Under the pieces are notes generated by a model that was not told the DNA's origin, searched no databases, and saw nothing but the letters and a program-made list of their open reading frames with translations. A program made the translations under genes and the position numbers. Source: Isoetes taiwanensis (lineage: Eukaryota; Streptophyta; Lycopodiopsida; Isoetales; Isoetaceae). From it: a stretch of 64,000 bases of DNA. The stretch's first letter is position 1; every line of letters begins with the position of its first letter. Positions 34,675-46,770 of the stretch are shown one piece after another. The DNA lies in contig JAJEKV010000056.1 in assembly GCA_021234155.1 (NCBI GenBank), forward strand, positions 9,039,488-9,103,487, given 5' to 3'.

Positions 34675-36190
34675 TTGTGGTGTCCATGTGAAGTGTGTAA
34701 CCCTGGAACTCTTGAATAACTCTGGAACGAGGAACCTGCCTGCGCCTTCAATGGCAACGCTTACTGGCTGGTTTGCTACTGCACTCATCAGTGATTTTTC
34801 ACTGTTTGGCGTAACATCACTATAACCATCAATATTTACTACCCGAGAATTCATGTTAACAATGATAAGTGCTTAGGCATCTAAGACAAAGTTGGGCATA
34901 ATAAATGCTAGATAGGACTCTAATGTGTACCTTGCCCTTATTACAGGGAGCTTTAGAACGTAGATAAGGATAGTCAGCCTCTGTATCTATGCCTTTATTT
35001 TTCACCATGAACTGGAAAAGCATTGTCCCTGAGTCCACCTTGGCAGCCATTGTTCACCTTTGTGTCACAGTCAACCAGTTCTTGTTCGGATACGCTGATA
35101 AGTTGACCAGTCTTTATTTTATTGATGCCTTCTACTGCACCCAACAGGCCCCTGAAGATAAGAGAAATGAAGTGAAGCCTATTACGATCTGTAAAAGTAC
35201 TTAATTCATGTTGGACAACTGCAATAAGACAAACACTTTCATATAGCAGGATTTAGGTGTAATTTCACCAACTCCATTACACAATCCTCCAAGGTCAATG
35301 GGGCAAGCTGTTAGTGGCAATTCCTTTACTGAACTGAAAAAACGTGATAAGTGGAAGAAATAATAATATTAGGCCAAGAATGCTCAGGTTCCTAAAGCCT
35401 ATAAAATAGATCCTATGTGTGCTGCATTCCTCACATGCAAATGAATGCACTTACCAACTATATCTACCATAACAAGTGGAGATCTTAACTTCACTACATC
35501 CCTTTCAACCAAGAGAGACCAGATGGTAGCCTTCTCATTTTTCTTCTATGTCAAACTTCGAGCTAAAATCATCTCGTCTTCTTCTCAACGGGGATCAGCT
35601 CTAGTTTGAATCCTTTTTTGGTAAAGCATAGAGTCTGTGCACACCATGATGGCTTCAATGGCCTCTTTTCCTCCTGCTATTATTACTTTTCAAGATAGAT
35701 GGTGTTCCTCATTGGCAGTAACAGAAATCTGAGATTATGCCTAGGTCATAGGGCTAGTAAATATTCCGCATCCCGTTTCTCTTTAAAACAGGCCTACTCT
35801 GTATTTATTTTCCATACATTTAGGCATCCAGCAAGAGGAGCCAGAACCATGGCAAAAGCTTTATCAATAGTCCAACCATGAAGAACTAAAATAGAAAAGA
35901 ACCACATCATAGGTCGTGCTCATAAACTATCAGGAGCCAAAACTACAAACTAAGAGAAGAGATCTGACTCACCTAAATGCCTTGGTCCTTTCTTCTTTGC
36001 CATGGCACCACTCTGCCTCCAGTCTACTTGTTTGGGGAGACTAGTCACGTCCACCCTCGAATCCACATCCCTGTTTGAAACATAAACTTTCATGCTTACA
36101 TTAAGTTCTGTGAATTTTGCCCTGAACTCCTCAAAGCTCATAGCAAAACCCACCCGGCTCCTTTTGCCGTGTGAATCAAAAGCAAGCCTT
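34675..36190 (-). pseudogene. Papain-like cysteine protease (C1A) pseudogene
   Basis: Plant C1A proteases are vacuolar or secreted endopeptidases made as proenzymes. From 36190 downward the minus strand shows the end of the propeptide and start of the mature enzyme (FEEFRAKFTELN, then VDVTSLPKQVDWRQSGAM). After an intron comes an exon near 35150-34920 with [27 protein letters not shown] and GCQGGL, a one-base frameshift, and [21 protein letters not shown] third exon (34854-34680) has [20 protein letters not shown] and [16 protein letters not shown], then degenerates. The segment that should hold the catalytic Cys (CGSCWAFS) is shortened and out of frame, and the exon with the catalytic His and Asn is absent. 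It is non-functional. Confidence 0.85.
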
Positions 36191-36480
36191 ACCCTAGAAA
36201 CAAAGACCTCGAGGTCTACATGTAATTACAGTAGCAAAAGGGGGCTTCCATTATGAGCCCTTAATCTCGAACTAAAGAGTTGATCTACACCATTAAAATT
36301 ACAGGGGAAAATTAGACAACACAAAAACTATACAAATATGAGGCTAAACCATTGCAAAAGTGGAATTAAAACATAAAATATAGTGCGCACTCTAGATGTA
36401 CGCATTAGTACGTCTTTTAAAATACGCCCATGAAATCATATGAAAACCATGCCAAAAAGCGTATAAAATCACAAAAAAAA

Positions 36481-37215
36481 CCCCCTGTTATAATGCTAGA
36501 TATTCTAAACGAGGTGCACCCCAGACTACCACAGTCGTCGGATTCGACGATCTTACGACTCAGATCGTATGTTGGGGCCTGTTAGCACCTCTCGTTTCGC
36601 TTATAGTCATTTATGATTGGAGGCGCCTATGATTTTGAAATATAAAATACGATTTCGCCTAAGGTTTTGAGGGAATATCGAACCTCTATACGGCTTTGCC
36701 TAAGATTTTAGAATATGAAATATGGGGGCTCGAATCTCTACCAAAATAACTCAATGTTCTAATAAGACTACTTTAACCAATATACCCAGTGAGCTAATGT
36801 GATTATTTTTTATCTTGAATTTATGTTTTTTTTGTATCACCCCATTCAATTGTTTTAGGGATATATGGTCTATAGTATCAGGAATTCTTATTTTTTACAG
36901 CCATATCAAATCCCCCTGGAACCCCCTGTTATTTTGCTACATATTCTAAACGAGGTGCACCCCAGACTACCACAGTCGTCGGATTCGTCGATCCTATGAC
37001 TCAGATCGTATGTTGGGGCCTGCTAGCACCTCTCGTTTCGCTTATAGTCATTTATGATTGGAGGCGCCTATGATTTTGAAATATGAAATACGATTTCGCC
37101 CAAGGTTTTTGTAACACCCCATTCAATTGTTTTAGGGATATATGGTCTATAGTATCAGGAATTCTTATTTTTTACATCCATATCAAATCCTTCTGGAACC
37201 CCCTGTTATTTTGCT
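36481..37215. repeat. Two-and-a-half copy tandem array, about 275-440 bp units
   Basis: A block with ATTCTAAACGAGGTGCACCC, AGACTACCACAGTCGTCGGA and GGAGGCGCCTATGATTTTGA occurs at 36500-36675 and 36938-37110. A second block with CACCCCATTCAATTGTTTTA and TATGGTCTATAGTATCAGGA occurs at 36837-36920 and 37115-37200. Each array step restarts at CCCCCTGTTAT. Unit order is A, spacer, B, A, B, then an orphan start. A related start (CTCTAGATGTACGCATTAG, then CCCCCTGTTAT) recurs at 41928-42025, so this is a dispersed family. No protein is encoded. Confidence 0.8.
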
Positions 37216-40200
37216 ACATATTTGTGCTTTAAGTGTTAATAGTGTTTGCATCTCTCCATGTCATTTGGTCTGAAAGTGTTGTTTGGAGTAATTTTATACA
37301 ACAAATAATGTGGAACTTTTTGCATTGCTTCAAATGGGCTTCCTCAGATGATCTGCCCATGCATGTGGTCATTGCTAAGCATAGCATAAAAAAAGAGTAT
37401 GTATCCAAGGCATAGCTCATGGAGCTTTGAATAGTATGAATTGATAATTGCAAGTTAATGTCTCCAAGATAATTTATACGGCTTTGATTGTGTATATTGA
37501 TATTCACAAATCGAGTGTGGAGGTCAAAGTGCTATCATGCACATTGAGGATAAAGTGCTATAGTGCATAGTAATGTATGTGGCGCCACTTTGCTTTTATA
37601 ATTGTAAATAAACCAATCCTAGCTAAGCATTTAGAAAGAGTTCATTTAATTTCACTATTTAAGAGCTAAATGTAAACGTTTTTGAAAAGATATACATAAG
37701 ACTACAACAGCTAGATTGCAATCAATAATGTGTGCCCCGACATTTGCTAAGAAATTTGATCAGATATCCATGATTGCTTCACTTATGGAATCACATTCTC
37801 TAAAGTAAATTCTAGTGATCAAACAATAAATCCTTAGGAGCTCAAAAGAAAAAATTTACCATTGAAACAAAATCTCACATGATGCCCAAAGTCTATTTAC
37901 ATACATCATATCATCAACTTGTGTTTAAAGCATGAAACCTCATTATGTGTTTAAAGCATGAAACCTCATTATGTAAACTCTCTTCTTCTAAACATTGCTT
38001 CGTCCAAGAAAACAATTGCATGTGCACACGTTTTTCTATACTTATGCATATGGGCAAAAGAAGTTGCAACAAGTAGCTCAAATGCATACTTCATATCATG
38101 AATCTCCAATGAATGCCCCATCTATCTGCAACATTGTCATGGACATGAAAAAAAACCCACAGAAGCAAAACAAATTAGATAGAAGTAGGAAAGAAGTATT
38201 TCAATGCCGAATTAGATCATTTGCTTCAGTGAAAAAAGTGGCATTCAAGCCATAACAATATCTAGAACACTACTGCCACTATTAAAATGAAAAATAAAAT
38301 TAATTCCTTGTTTTGGTTTTAGTGTTTTTTATCTGAAAAGCAGAACATAGTACTTTCTGGATCTCATTGTGCAAATCCAACAGTACCATGCACCCCAATT
38401 ATCATGTTTGTCCATTCTCTGCACAAAAGAACTGATGTTATTTAAGACAGAGTCATAGAGTTATAGCTATTATCTGAGCTCCAATACATTCATCCAAGGC
38501 AATTAAATATTAGAACAAAATAGACAAAACAGGAAATGAAAAATGGATCCCTTCTGGAGCCAAATTCTTAAAGATGGATTTGTCAATGCAGTGCAATTTA
38601 TTTTTATAATGGTTTCCAATGCCAAATCAAACCACCATAATCATAACCATCTACAACACAAATTGCAAGTCACAATAAATGAGGCAAACATAGGGGGCTA
38701 TTGCATAATGCTGGTAAGGCACGCCATAACGAATTTCGTATACACTAAATCATTTTTAAGCAGAGAGAAAGATGAGGTTTTTACCTCTAAGCGAGATGCG
38801 AGATCTAATGAAGTAACTATGGAATACTTATCTATGGATGGAACAAGTTCTTCTATCTTGGCTTATGGGTTTTCTTGGTTTTATGGTTTATCTGGGGAAG
38901 CAAAGGCAATCTAGTTAGCCTTACATCCATCCCAAGATACCGTTTCTGATACATCCATGAGGCAAGCCCTTACACATTGTGTACAACCAAAACATATATC
39001 ATAAACTTTTACTGAGTGTGCCATTGGACCTATTCATTTCCAACAATACCGGGGATACCATGAGCCTTATACTTACTAAGATTTTACCGATGTGTTGCTA
39101 AAAATATTTAATCTTTCATACATCTCGTCAAGCATATGTTGTGATAATTACATATGCAGAAACTATTAACTGCAAATTATGGAATCATTGGTCATCCATA
39201 TACTAATTCAATCAGAATATAGTAGTCATTACATGCCATTAAGTAATTCAAATAGTACATAAAAGTTGTTATTACATGCTAGCAAATTTATTGATATTTT
39301 GCTGATTTTGAGAACCAGGTCTTGGCGACATGAAACTCATCCATTTGTTGTAGCTACTTCATGATACGCCATGTTCTATGATGCCATCTCATTACCATCA
39401 TGTTCTTTGTATTCTTCCTGTGCTTCCATGCTATCCATCATGTGCCTTCATGTCTTCCACTTTCCACCATGTTTCCCAAATCATGTCCTTGTTACACTCT
39501 TTCTTTGCTTGGTCACCACATTATATCTAGTCACTTGCCTCATCACCTTTACATTCAAATGTTCAAAAGCTGTCCAACTCATGTGGAATATTGTGTCATC
39601 ATGCCACATCACCCTTTCATGTGATATCATCCTTACCACATCATCATTTCTATTTGCTTAGGCCCATACTATGGCGACAAGTGAGAGCTCATGGCAACAA
39701 GTACCAGATTCCTGGCAAGAAATCGAAGTCAGCACCATAACCGCCATTCCTTACAATCCTAGAAGTTAGTGCATTGAAGCTTTGCCCAACTTAAGTGGCA
39801 GGATCTCGATGCATCCTCTAGGCCAGTTGCCCCGTGACAACTCCGGTATTTGACTCCACATCAAGGACTTCCACCTAACTACGGTGTCTTTTTCTTATGT
39901 GCAATTCTCATATTGGCTTCTACAACAACTGCCGACATAGTGGATTTTGGGCCTTACTATCATATTTTCTTGTCATGTCATCATATTATGTCTAATTTCT
40001 GCCACCTTTGTCCATTTTACAAGTAACAATTGTTATATTAAAAAAAAATTCGGGCCCTTCGGGCCCTAAAGCCCTTCGGTCACTTCGGGCATTAAGAATG
40101 GCATAAATGCATGTAACAATTTTTAATTCACTTTTGCATGTAGCAATTTTAGAAATATTTGTGCATGTAATCCAATTACATGAGACAAGCCTAGAACGAT

Positions 40201-40460
40201 AAAACTACCTTGTTTTAATATAAATACAATGATGTGCATTAGTTGCATGGTGGGATGCTGCTACGAGCAAACACAAATCACATATGCTGGATTATAAGTT
40301 CCCAAGCCTATGAATGAAATTATCCACCAAAGATAATATGAATATCCATAAGAGAATACCCTTGTGAATAGAAATGGCAGCATTGTGTGCATCTATAGCA
40401 TCTTGTCCTGATGAGAAAAAATAAAACAGAGCGTCTTGTAGTATTAAATATATGTTGTAG
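37216..40460. other. Unassigned intergenic DNA
   Basis: No gene family is recognised. A 26-base unit with GTTTAAAGCATGAAACCTCA is repeated twice at about 37922-37973. A GC-rich self-complementary stretch with GGGCCCTTCGGGCCC lies at 40052-40100 and resembles the GGCCCC...GGGGCC core of the foldback at 33662-34258. Low-complexity pyrimidine-rich frames at 39371-39661 are not convincing genes. Confidence 0.35.
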
Positions 40461-40502
40461 CATCAAATATCTGCACGACCATAACAAGTTTGCCAAGTAA
40501 AT

Positions 40503-40550
40503 ATTATACCAACCAGTGGGACTTGAACCCATCCTGTCCTTGTAACCATT
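40503..40550 (-). other. Possible tRNA box-B relic
   Basis: The minus strand reads GATGGGTTCAAGTCCCACTGG, in essence a T-arm of four pairs around TTCAAGT, a good box-B match. No matching box A or acceptor stem is evident, so it is at most a fragment. Confidence 0.2.
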
Positions 40551-40754
40551 TTAGTAAAGAAATTTGTGTACCTGCAACAGCATAAATGCAAAAAAAATCC
40601 AGCATTTACACTACTTCCAGCCAATACTTCTGAAATCCCAGTGAATATGCATACTGACATGGCGAGAGACACCACTAGCAGTTACAGCATTCTCTACTGA
40701 TTTTTGTGTTCGTCCTCTAATTTGTTTATAGAAAAATTACTCAACCGATCATAC

Positions 40755-41224
40755 GAACCATAGTTTAGATGTAATCCACAAATCTTTTCGTTGCACTACA
40801 TTAGTCACAAACAAATCGTGGAAGGCTTTCCTAATCTGTACAAATGCCACAAAAAATCAAACCTTGAGATGAACATGGCAGCACAATCATAATGAATACA
40901 TCTTTCTGATTCTCATAAATGTATGCACAATCGATATGTCGGTAACCAAACTATAGTCCAAGGGAAGATATGAAAGTTTAATGCTTGAAGAAGTTCTAAA
41001 CAACAACCTGCAAAAATCTCTTGCAGACTCAAATGCACATCAAAACACAAAATTCCACCAGAAATTTAGAGAAGAAGTTTAGCAGTGGTAATAAAAAACA
41101 CCTTGACAGCATTCTTCAAAGCCTTACCAATAACTCCTTTCTTGGCCTTCCAGGTACCCAAGCCAACAGTAGGAATATAAGCTCTAGTGTTGAGCTTAAA
41201 TTCGTTGGGAGTCTGATCGGCCAT
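40755..41224 (-). pseudogene. NADPH-dependent aldo-keto reductase (AKR4C-like), 5' exons only
   Basis: The family reduces reactive aldehydes in the cytosol or plastid. Exon 1 (41102-41224) starts with ATG and encodes MADQTPNEFKLNTRAYIPTV and then GLGTWKAKKGVIG, ending in the donor GTG. Exon 2 (about 40897-40950) encodes FGYRHIDCAYIYENQKD, which holds the catalytic Asp and Tyr positions of the family (D in HIDCA, Y in YIY). Exon 3 (40755-40830) encodes AFHDLFVTNVVQRKDLWITS and KLWF, ending in a GTATG donor; the catalytic Lys of the ITSKLW motif is present. Exons 1 and 3 keep length and phase. I find none of the remaining exons (about 70% of the protein) further down, so it is a truncated copy, probably dead. 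Confidence 0.78.
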
Positions 41225-42610
41225 TATATTCTACAAGCCGGGAAAAAAAAAATTCCTTTTTTGGTTCTATTCTTGAAGCTGTAGAAGCATGGCGATCATG
41301 AATTAGATTACAGCAAATAAGTGAGGAAAGAAAAAGGAAGGGGAGAAGAGCTTACTTGCCAAATGCCAAAACAACAGTATTTTAGGGTGGTGTCGTCGCA
41401 TGTAACACGGTTCTTCTAGTTGTACCTATTGTTCCCAGCACCTTTTCTAAACGGACGACACCTTATAAAATATAGCAGACTAAGCTAGACCACATACTAT
41501 GTGACTATAGAATTCCAGAAGGATTGTCGGCTTATAAGCTAGTAATATCCCAGGCCGAGACTACAGAACCTGTGCAGGTACTTAAAAAGCCATCTTTTAC
41601 CTTCTTTACGGTGCCTTAAAACAACAAATAAATAATGGATTGTCGAGACCATCACCAATCGGAAGTGCATTCAGCAAAAGATGGTCCAGATTCAACACAA
41701 CCAAAATAAGGCCCTTGTATATGCTTTCTCAAGAAAACGTCTCCATCCTAAGCCGCCTCCTATTTTCTTCAAAATCTTCAAGATTTTCCTATTGGCAGCG
41801 CATAGGAATTGGAACCCTAAATTGAAGGCCCTCGAGCGTTGCATGTAAAGTAAATTTAATTCCGAAAAGTCATAGGGTGCAACCATTGAAAACTGTCATG
41901 AAAATTAAATTGAGCGTATGCGTACTCTAGATGTACGCATTAGCATGTCTCACTAAATACAGTCGCCAAATCATATAGAAACCATTGGGAAAAACGTACA
42001 AAGGTACAAAAATAACCCCCTGTTATTGTGCTATATATTCATGAATTTGCCAATATTTTTCGAATTTATGTTTTTTTTCCAAACAAAAAAAGACAGCATT
42101 TCGATTTCTATAACTCATATGGCGGTAGATCTGCCTATAAGGATGCCGTGCTTGTTGTTTGATGTTCTAGGATAAGCGATGTTGGAAGTGTGGGTTGGAT
42201 GTAGAGCCTCTTAAGGAACGATCAGGAGCCAGTCGGATTCTGGATGAGCGTTTGATATTGGTCGGGTGGGAAGGAACGATTAGAAGGTCTTAAGCCGGTG
42301 AGCGGGGTTAGAAAACGAGAGGCAGTTTTTACAGAGCTATGAAGGCGTCCGATTTCTCTGATTGATTCTTAGATTTCACCGGTTTCTCAAATTTCACCGA
42401 TTTCAGATTCTCAGATTCTCACCGGTCTCATCATATTGAAGATCTGATTGATTCTGTTCTTTGTTGGTTTCAAGCTCTAGATATATTTATTTTATATATG
42501 TTGATGTATTCATTGTTTAGATTTAGCAATCTAATAGTTTATAATCCAATGGTCAAACATTACAAAACACGATAAGGTACCACTTAGACAATACACATTA
42601 TGTAGTCCAA
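41225..42610. other. Unassigned DNA with one dispersed-repeat copy
   Basis: The stretch 41915-42060 resembles the start of the array at 36387-36510 (same CTCTAGATGTACGCATTAG and CCCCCTGTTAT phrases). Apart from that I see no gene or RNA signature; frames on either strand near 41640-41890 lack family resemblance. Confidence 0.4.
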
Positions 42611-42614
42611 TTAC

Positions 42615-42840
42615 CAGATGAAGGATCTCGTGATAATGGAACCGGGAGTGGAATGATGCCTCTTCGATCGTCAGGTTCAACAATTTCTTCACCTAAGGAA
42701 GAAAGATGTATTTACTCAAAAACAATAAGTGCTAGTCTAGAACTAAAATATGACAAGAAGCAAATACTACCTCTAGCGCTGAGGATGTTTAAGGAAGGAA
42801 GGTGCTGTAAAGGATCAAGCGCAGCTACATCTTGACATGG
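42615..42840 (-). other. Two exon-like segments of an unrecognised gene
   Basis: Segment 42615-42692 reads EEIVEPDDRRGIIPLPVPLS between an AG acceptor and a GTAATT donor. The segment above it, ending at 42771 with a GTAGTA donor, reads DVAALDPLQHLPSLNILSAR. Phases 1 and 2 fit across the 78-base gap (42693-42770), and the Leu spacing of the upstream part is LRR-like. No start or further exons were found. It may be a gene fragment. Confidence 0.3.
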
Positions 42841-43339
42841 TCTGATTTGCGTAGATGTTAATATCAAGCAGGAAAAGTTTTAAAGATGAAGAGGTTACTT
42901 GCAAGAGAGCTTTCTTGAGGGCCTGCTCGATTAAGCATGCACGGTTTGAACAAAGGTGAGGGGCTCGCCCAGCAACAGAGGCGACCGAAATTTTATTAGC
43001 CATATCGAGTTTAAACCAGTTTTTGAAATATTCTTGGTATATAATAGCACACACCTAGAATATTCACATAAGCTGTTGGAATATTATTCATGTCACAATG
43101 GTTTTACAATGGTTATATGCACAGGGACACGTGGCACAGATCTGTTAATTAGACCGACAATAACAGGATATTTAATTAGAACAGGTGAGTGCAAACGCAG
43201 ACATGCAGTATCGGATTGATCACTGTGTGTGATCGGTATCATACAAACAAAACGCTCTGTACCAGATCGGATTTCCCATGGTTTTCTTGATTTCGAAGGT
43301 GATGCTATGATCTGCCTGTATATGCTCTATTTTCTGGAA

Positions 43340-43455
43340 TATTTTACTGCCCAGGCTTTTCTAGCCCGGATTGTGCATCAGCGGTGAATCGCCTCCTTAA
43401 TTATACTGCCCATGCTTTTCTAGCCCGGTTTCTTCAACAGCGGTGGATCGCCTTT
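43340..43455. repeat. Short direct duplication upstream of the four-exon gene
   Basis: The phrase CTTTTCTAGCCCGG, followed by CAGCGGTGRATCGCC, occurs twice about 60 bases apart. It lies some 600 bases before the start codon of the gene at 44053, within what could be its promoter or leader. Confidence 0.6.
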
Positions 43456-44052
43456 TGCATATGTTGCCCGCAGATTCATTCTTTGCTTGTTGCTCTGGTT
43501 TTTATCTGATAGTCATATGCAGTGAGTTGCTGATTGCATACTGTATTGTTTCAGTTGCTGTATTGCTGATTGCATAACGAAATTTTAGTCTACTGTATTG
43601 TTTCAGTTGCTGTTACTAGTAAAGGATATACAGGGTGAATTGTTGGTGAATTGTTATAGTAAAGCAGCCGGTGAATTCTTCATAAGCGACATCGAGGTAT
43701 TTTTCAAGCGGAATGATTGCCGTAACTTATCTTAATTATTTTCGTCTCACAACAAAAACTCTATCTGTGCTTTGTGCTTGTCTCATTTCAAGTTATGACA
43801 ATGCATATTTCTTTTTTGCAGATATTGAGCCTGTAGCAACCTGCAATCATTTAGGAAGCGAAGGCAGGAAATAGTAAAGCTTATTGCTGTTTTGTTGATT
43901 TTCGAAAAGTCTTTTGCAAGTTATAAAATATTAGATAGTTACATTTAACTCCTTAGCATCGTGACTAGTCATAGCTACCTATTAATATTTTTGCTTCGAT
44001 TCATTTATCTTAATAGAGGTGTTTAATTCTTTATGTGTTTATTCAGCTTACA

Positions 44053-44923
44053 ATGAGCCAAAGCTGGCAATTGCAGCATTGTACAACTAGTGCCAGCAGT
44101 AGTAGTACCAGCACTACACCTACTACAACACCTACTACAGCAAGTAATGTTTTTGCTCGTGTAGGTAACGTCTTTAGTAAAATATAAATGTTTTTAAACT
44201 TGTTATGTTCATAATTTAGGGCCGAGTATGCCTTATCGTTCCAAAAATCCCGAACCGTTACCTGCAAAGGTACTTGAACCTATTCTTCAACAATTGGATG
44301 CGTATCTCGACCTTGAGGTAATTTAAACTTCAATTGCATAATTTTTATTTTATTTTAATACATTACATTGTTTTGTTTATTTAGGATGCTCCTAGATCAT
44401 TGATTGAGGAAATGATTAGGCTTTTAGGTAACAGAGCTTGCATTTTGGGTAGTGGAGAAAATAGCTACGCTGCAAGCTTGTATACTGTTTTTTGTGAGAG
44501 GTGGGAACCTTTTCTGGAGAACCACCCGGATATTAAGGATCGGGTGGATCCTCGTTATGTCATGGTTGGCACGAATCCATTACCTGCCAGTGAGTACTTG
44601 AGATAATTTGATTTAGTTTAATGATTAAGCATGCTCATTTGATATTTTGTTTGAACGAATTTTGATGTTACTGTGTAAGTAAATAACCCTTTTTATTTTT
44701 GTTCTTAACAGATTTTGCTGCTGTTGTAGCAGCATACGATCCTAGTCTTCGTTTCGCGGGAATTCCATTGAATCCCATTAATGGTGTGACTTGGTGTTGG
44801 GCTTTTCCGCAGGCTCAAGCTGGACGTGATCAAGCACTCCATTTTATAGGCTACATGAACAATGCTATTCCTGGGTTGCGAATGTGGCAAATAACAACCA
44901 CAACTCCTTCTCTTGTATATTGA
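44053..44923 (+). CDS. Intact four-exon gene, 208-residue protein of unknown function
   Basis: Four exons join without any frame conflict: 44053-44164, 44220-44317, 44385-44589 and 44712-44923, with phases 1, 0, 1. All introns (55, 67 and 122 bases) are GT-AG. The N-terminus is Ser/Thr-rich (TTPTTTPTTAS near residues 22-32). Then come PYRSKNPEPLPAKVLEPILQ, a probable helical stretch (SLIEEMIRLLGNRACILGSG), the Trp/Pro/Asp-rich FCERWEPFLENHPDIKDRVD, and a conserved-looking end with VVAAYDPSLRFAGIPLNP, GVTWCWAFPQAQAGRDQALH and GLRMWQITTTTPSLVY. I see no signal peptide, membrane segment, metal-binding cluster or known motif. Short introns and intact phase contrast with the broken genes around it, so it is probably expressed. 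It could be a lineage-specific gene or a part of an unrecognised mobile element; no repeats frame it. I do not recognise the family. Confidence 0.68.
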
Positions 44924-46026
44924 AGGTTGATGAGCTATAACTGAATTTGTCTAGTTATATCTGGAAGCAAATTATGACAAGTATTGTTTCTTTGTTGTTT
45001 TTGGAGTGCGACACTTGCATTTTGATTTATTCTACTTGAATTCAAAAGCATTTACACAAGCGATTTGAGGGTTGGACTTATAAATGTAGATGCATTTTTT
45101 ATTGTCAATTCATGCCTTATGGAAATTTTAAGCTTTATCAGACTAGCATAGATTCTATATTCCGTGGATTATATTTTGTTTGCAGTATCTCCTGAAATTT
45201 TGGCTAGATATGAAGTCACTCATTATTTCCTGATATGGAAAATAGCTGATGGCATCAGTACTTGGTGATGGCATAAGAAATGACAGATATGCTTGATCTG
45301 AACACATTTTGCTGCGAATAATATTGTTCTTGCTTGCAAACCCTTCTGATACAAAAAGTGAGACAACAGGGAGATGGGGATCCTTTGCAACTAAATAAAG
45401 AGAGTGATTTTTCGTCAACATGTGTTAGTAAGGTAAGGGATCATGTTCACCTTCTAAGAATTAATGCCAGCACCGACCAAATTGTACTTGTGCGGCTGTT
45501 GATACTACCTTACCATGTTCCACAGGCGGACGGTAAAAGAAGCAAGTACAAAGAAGAATTAAGTGAACTACAATTTGTAGTGCATCCAACAAGTATAATC
45601 TTCCGTTGCTTTTTGGGATGAGACTCAGGTGTAAGTGCCACTTTTATGCTTTCTTAGTTTGAAGTGTCCTTTATGAGCAGCATTGCGTAGGTAGATTCTT
45701 TGGCATATAGTCATATTCAAATCCCAAAGAATGTAGAGCTATGCCCTGAATCGGCAAGCAGTTTTTGATGAATCCATCTTGAGATCTTAACGTTATCCTC
45801 CATCGAAGCATAGAAAGGAAGGCAGTATATGTGAAAATGGCATTATCCAGCCTGTCTAAGTTGCAAACCAGAGTTTGAAGGCTGATGCGATTTTTCATCT
45901 ACTTTTGCTTCATGCACAGGTGTTCTGTTATTGTTTGTCGTGCTTATGATAATGAATATTATAATGTTATTAATTTTCTTTCTTTCATACTATTGTAATC
46001 TTTATGTATGTTTTTGTTGCTTGCAG
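44924..46026. other. 3' flank of the four-exon gene, unassigned
   Basis: No recognisable gene. A frame at 45334-45621 (plus) has a protein-like charge pattern but no ATG with good context and no family. Part of the stretch is presumably the 3' untranslated region of the gene at 44053. Confidence 0.3.
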
Positions 46027-46167
46027 CTATTATGCCAGAATGACATAGCTGCATTCCTTTTAGAGCGTGTTAGAGATGTTGGTAGTGCAGTCACATATTC
46101 TGAAGGACTTAGAGATGCATCTCCGCTAAATAAGGGAAGCAGCAATGTCAATAACAAATTCTTGTAG
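46027..46167 (+). other. Exon-like segment of an unrecognised gene
   Basis: After a polypyrimidine tract and a TTGCAG acceptor, the frame reads LLCQNDIAAFLLERVRDVGS and continues VTYSEGLRDASPLNKGSS to a stop. It looks like a terminal exon. I find no partner exons with certainty. Confidence 0.3.
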
Positions 46168-46498
46168 GCCATTCGCTGAAAACAATAAGCAGACAATCTT
46201 TAAGATTCCGAAGGTAATTTTTTGTTGAAATTCTCTAGTTCTCTCTGATTTCTTCAATCTCAACAAAATTTCCTCTGCGGATCTACCAAAAGCAACTAAA
46301 AATGAATGGAAAATGAGATCAAGACATAATTCATTGCATTAAGGAATTGCAGTTCAAGTGCAAATTAATACATATGATGAGCCATTTCTTTATGCACTTT
46401 AATGAGATGGGCAGTTCGTGACTCGAATGAAAGAAATAATGGCTATGCAATTTGGCAGATGAGATAGATGGGACATGAACATACTTTTGGTGTCTCAT

Positions 46499-46770
46499 CT
46501 AAGCTCTAACAAAAACATCATTCTCAAGTGCCCTTCTTACAATCTGATGATGGAGCAAACTGCCTTGCTCAATAGCTTCTCTCATGGCACATGCTTTAAG
46601 AATAGCAGTGTAAACATTTTTATTGCAGTTCATAAATGATGGCTGCATTCTGTCAAATAGTTCAGGGGCTTCCCTGCCATCTCTAAGGTTTGCATTTGCT
46701 GAGATAATTGCAGTCCACCTAAGTAGACTAAGATTGGCAAATCTAGAAATACTCCATTTGCTGCCCAAAG
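46499..46770 (-). pseudogene. PPR protein fragment
   Basis: The minus strand encodes about one and a half PLS-type repeats: LLRWTAIISANANLRDGREA, PELFDRMQ, then YTAILKACAMREAIEQGSLL and HHQIVRRALENDVFVRA before a stop. Repeats before and after are missing and the upstream frame is unrelated. PPR proteins bind organellar RNA; this remnant cannot. Confidence 0.7.

Noticed and set aside
34989-35204. 71-codon plus-strand frame near 35 kb
   Set aside because: It is the antisense of the cysteine protease pseudogene exon.
36481-37215. CRISPR-like array
   Set aside because: Units are hundreds of bases long, directly adjacent and few, and the genome is plant nuclear; this is an ordinary tandem repeat.
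39371-39661. 96-codon frame rich in Cys, Leu and Phe
   Set aside because: The composition follows a pyrimidine-rich tract; two overlapping frames are open at once, so it is not evidence of coding.
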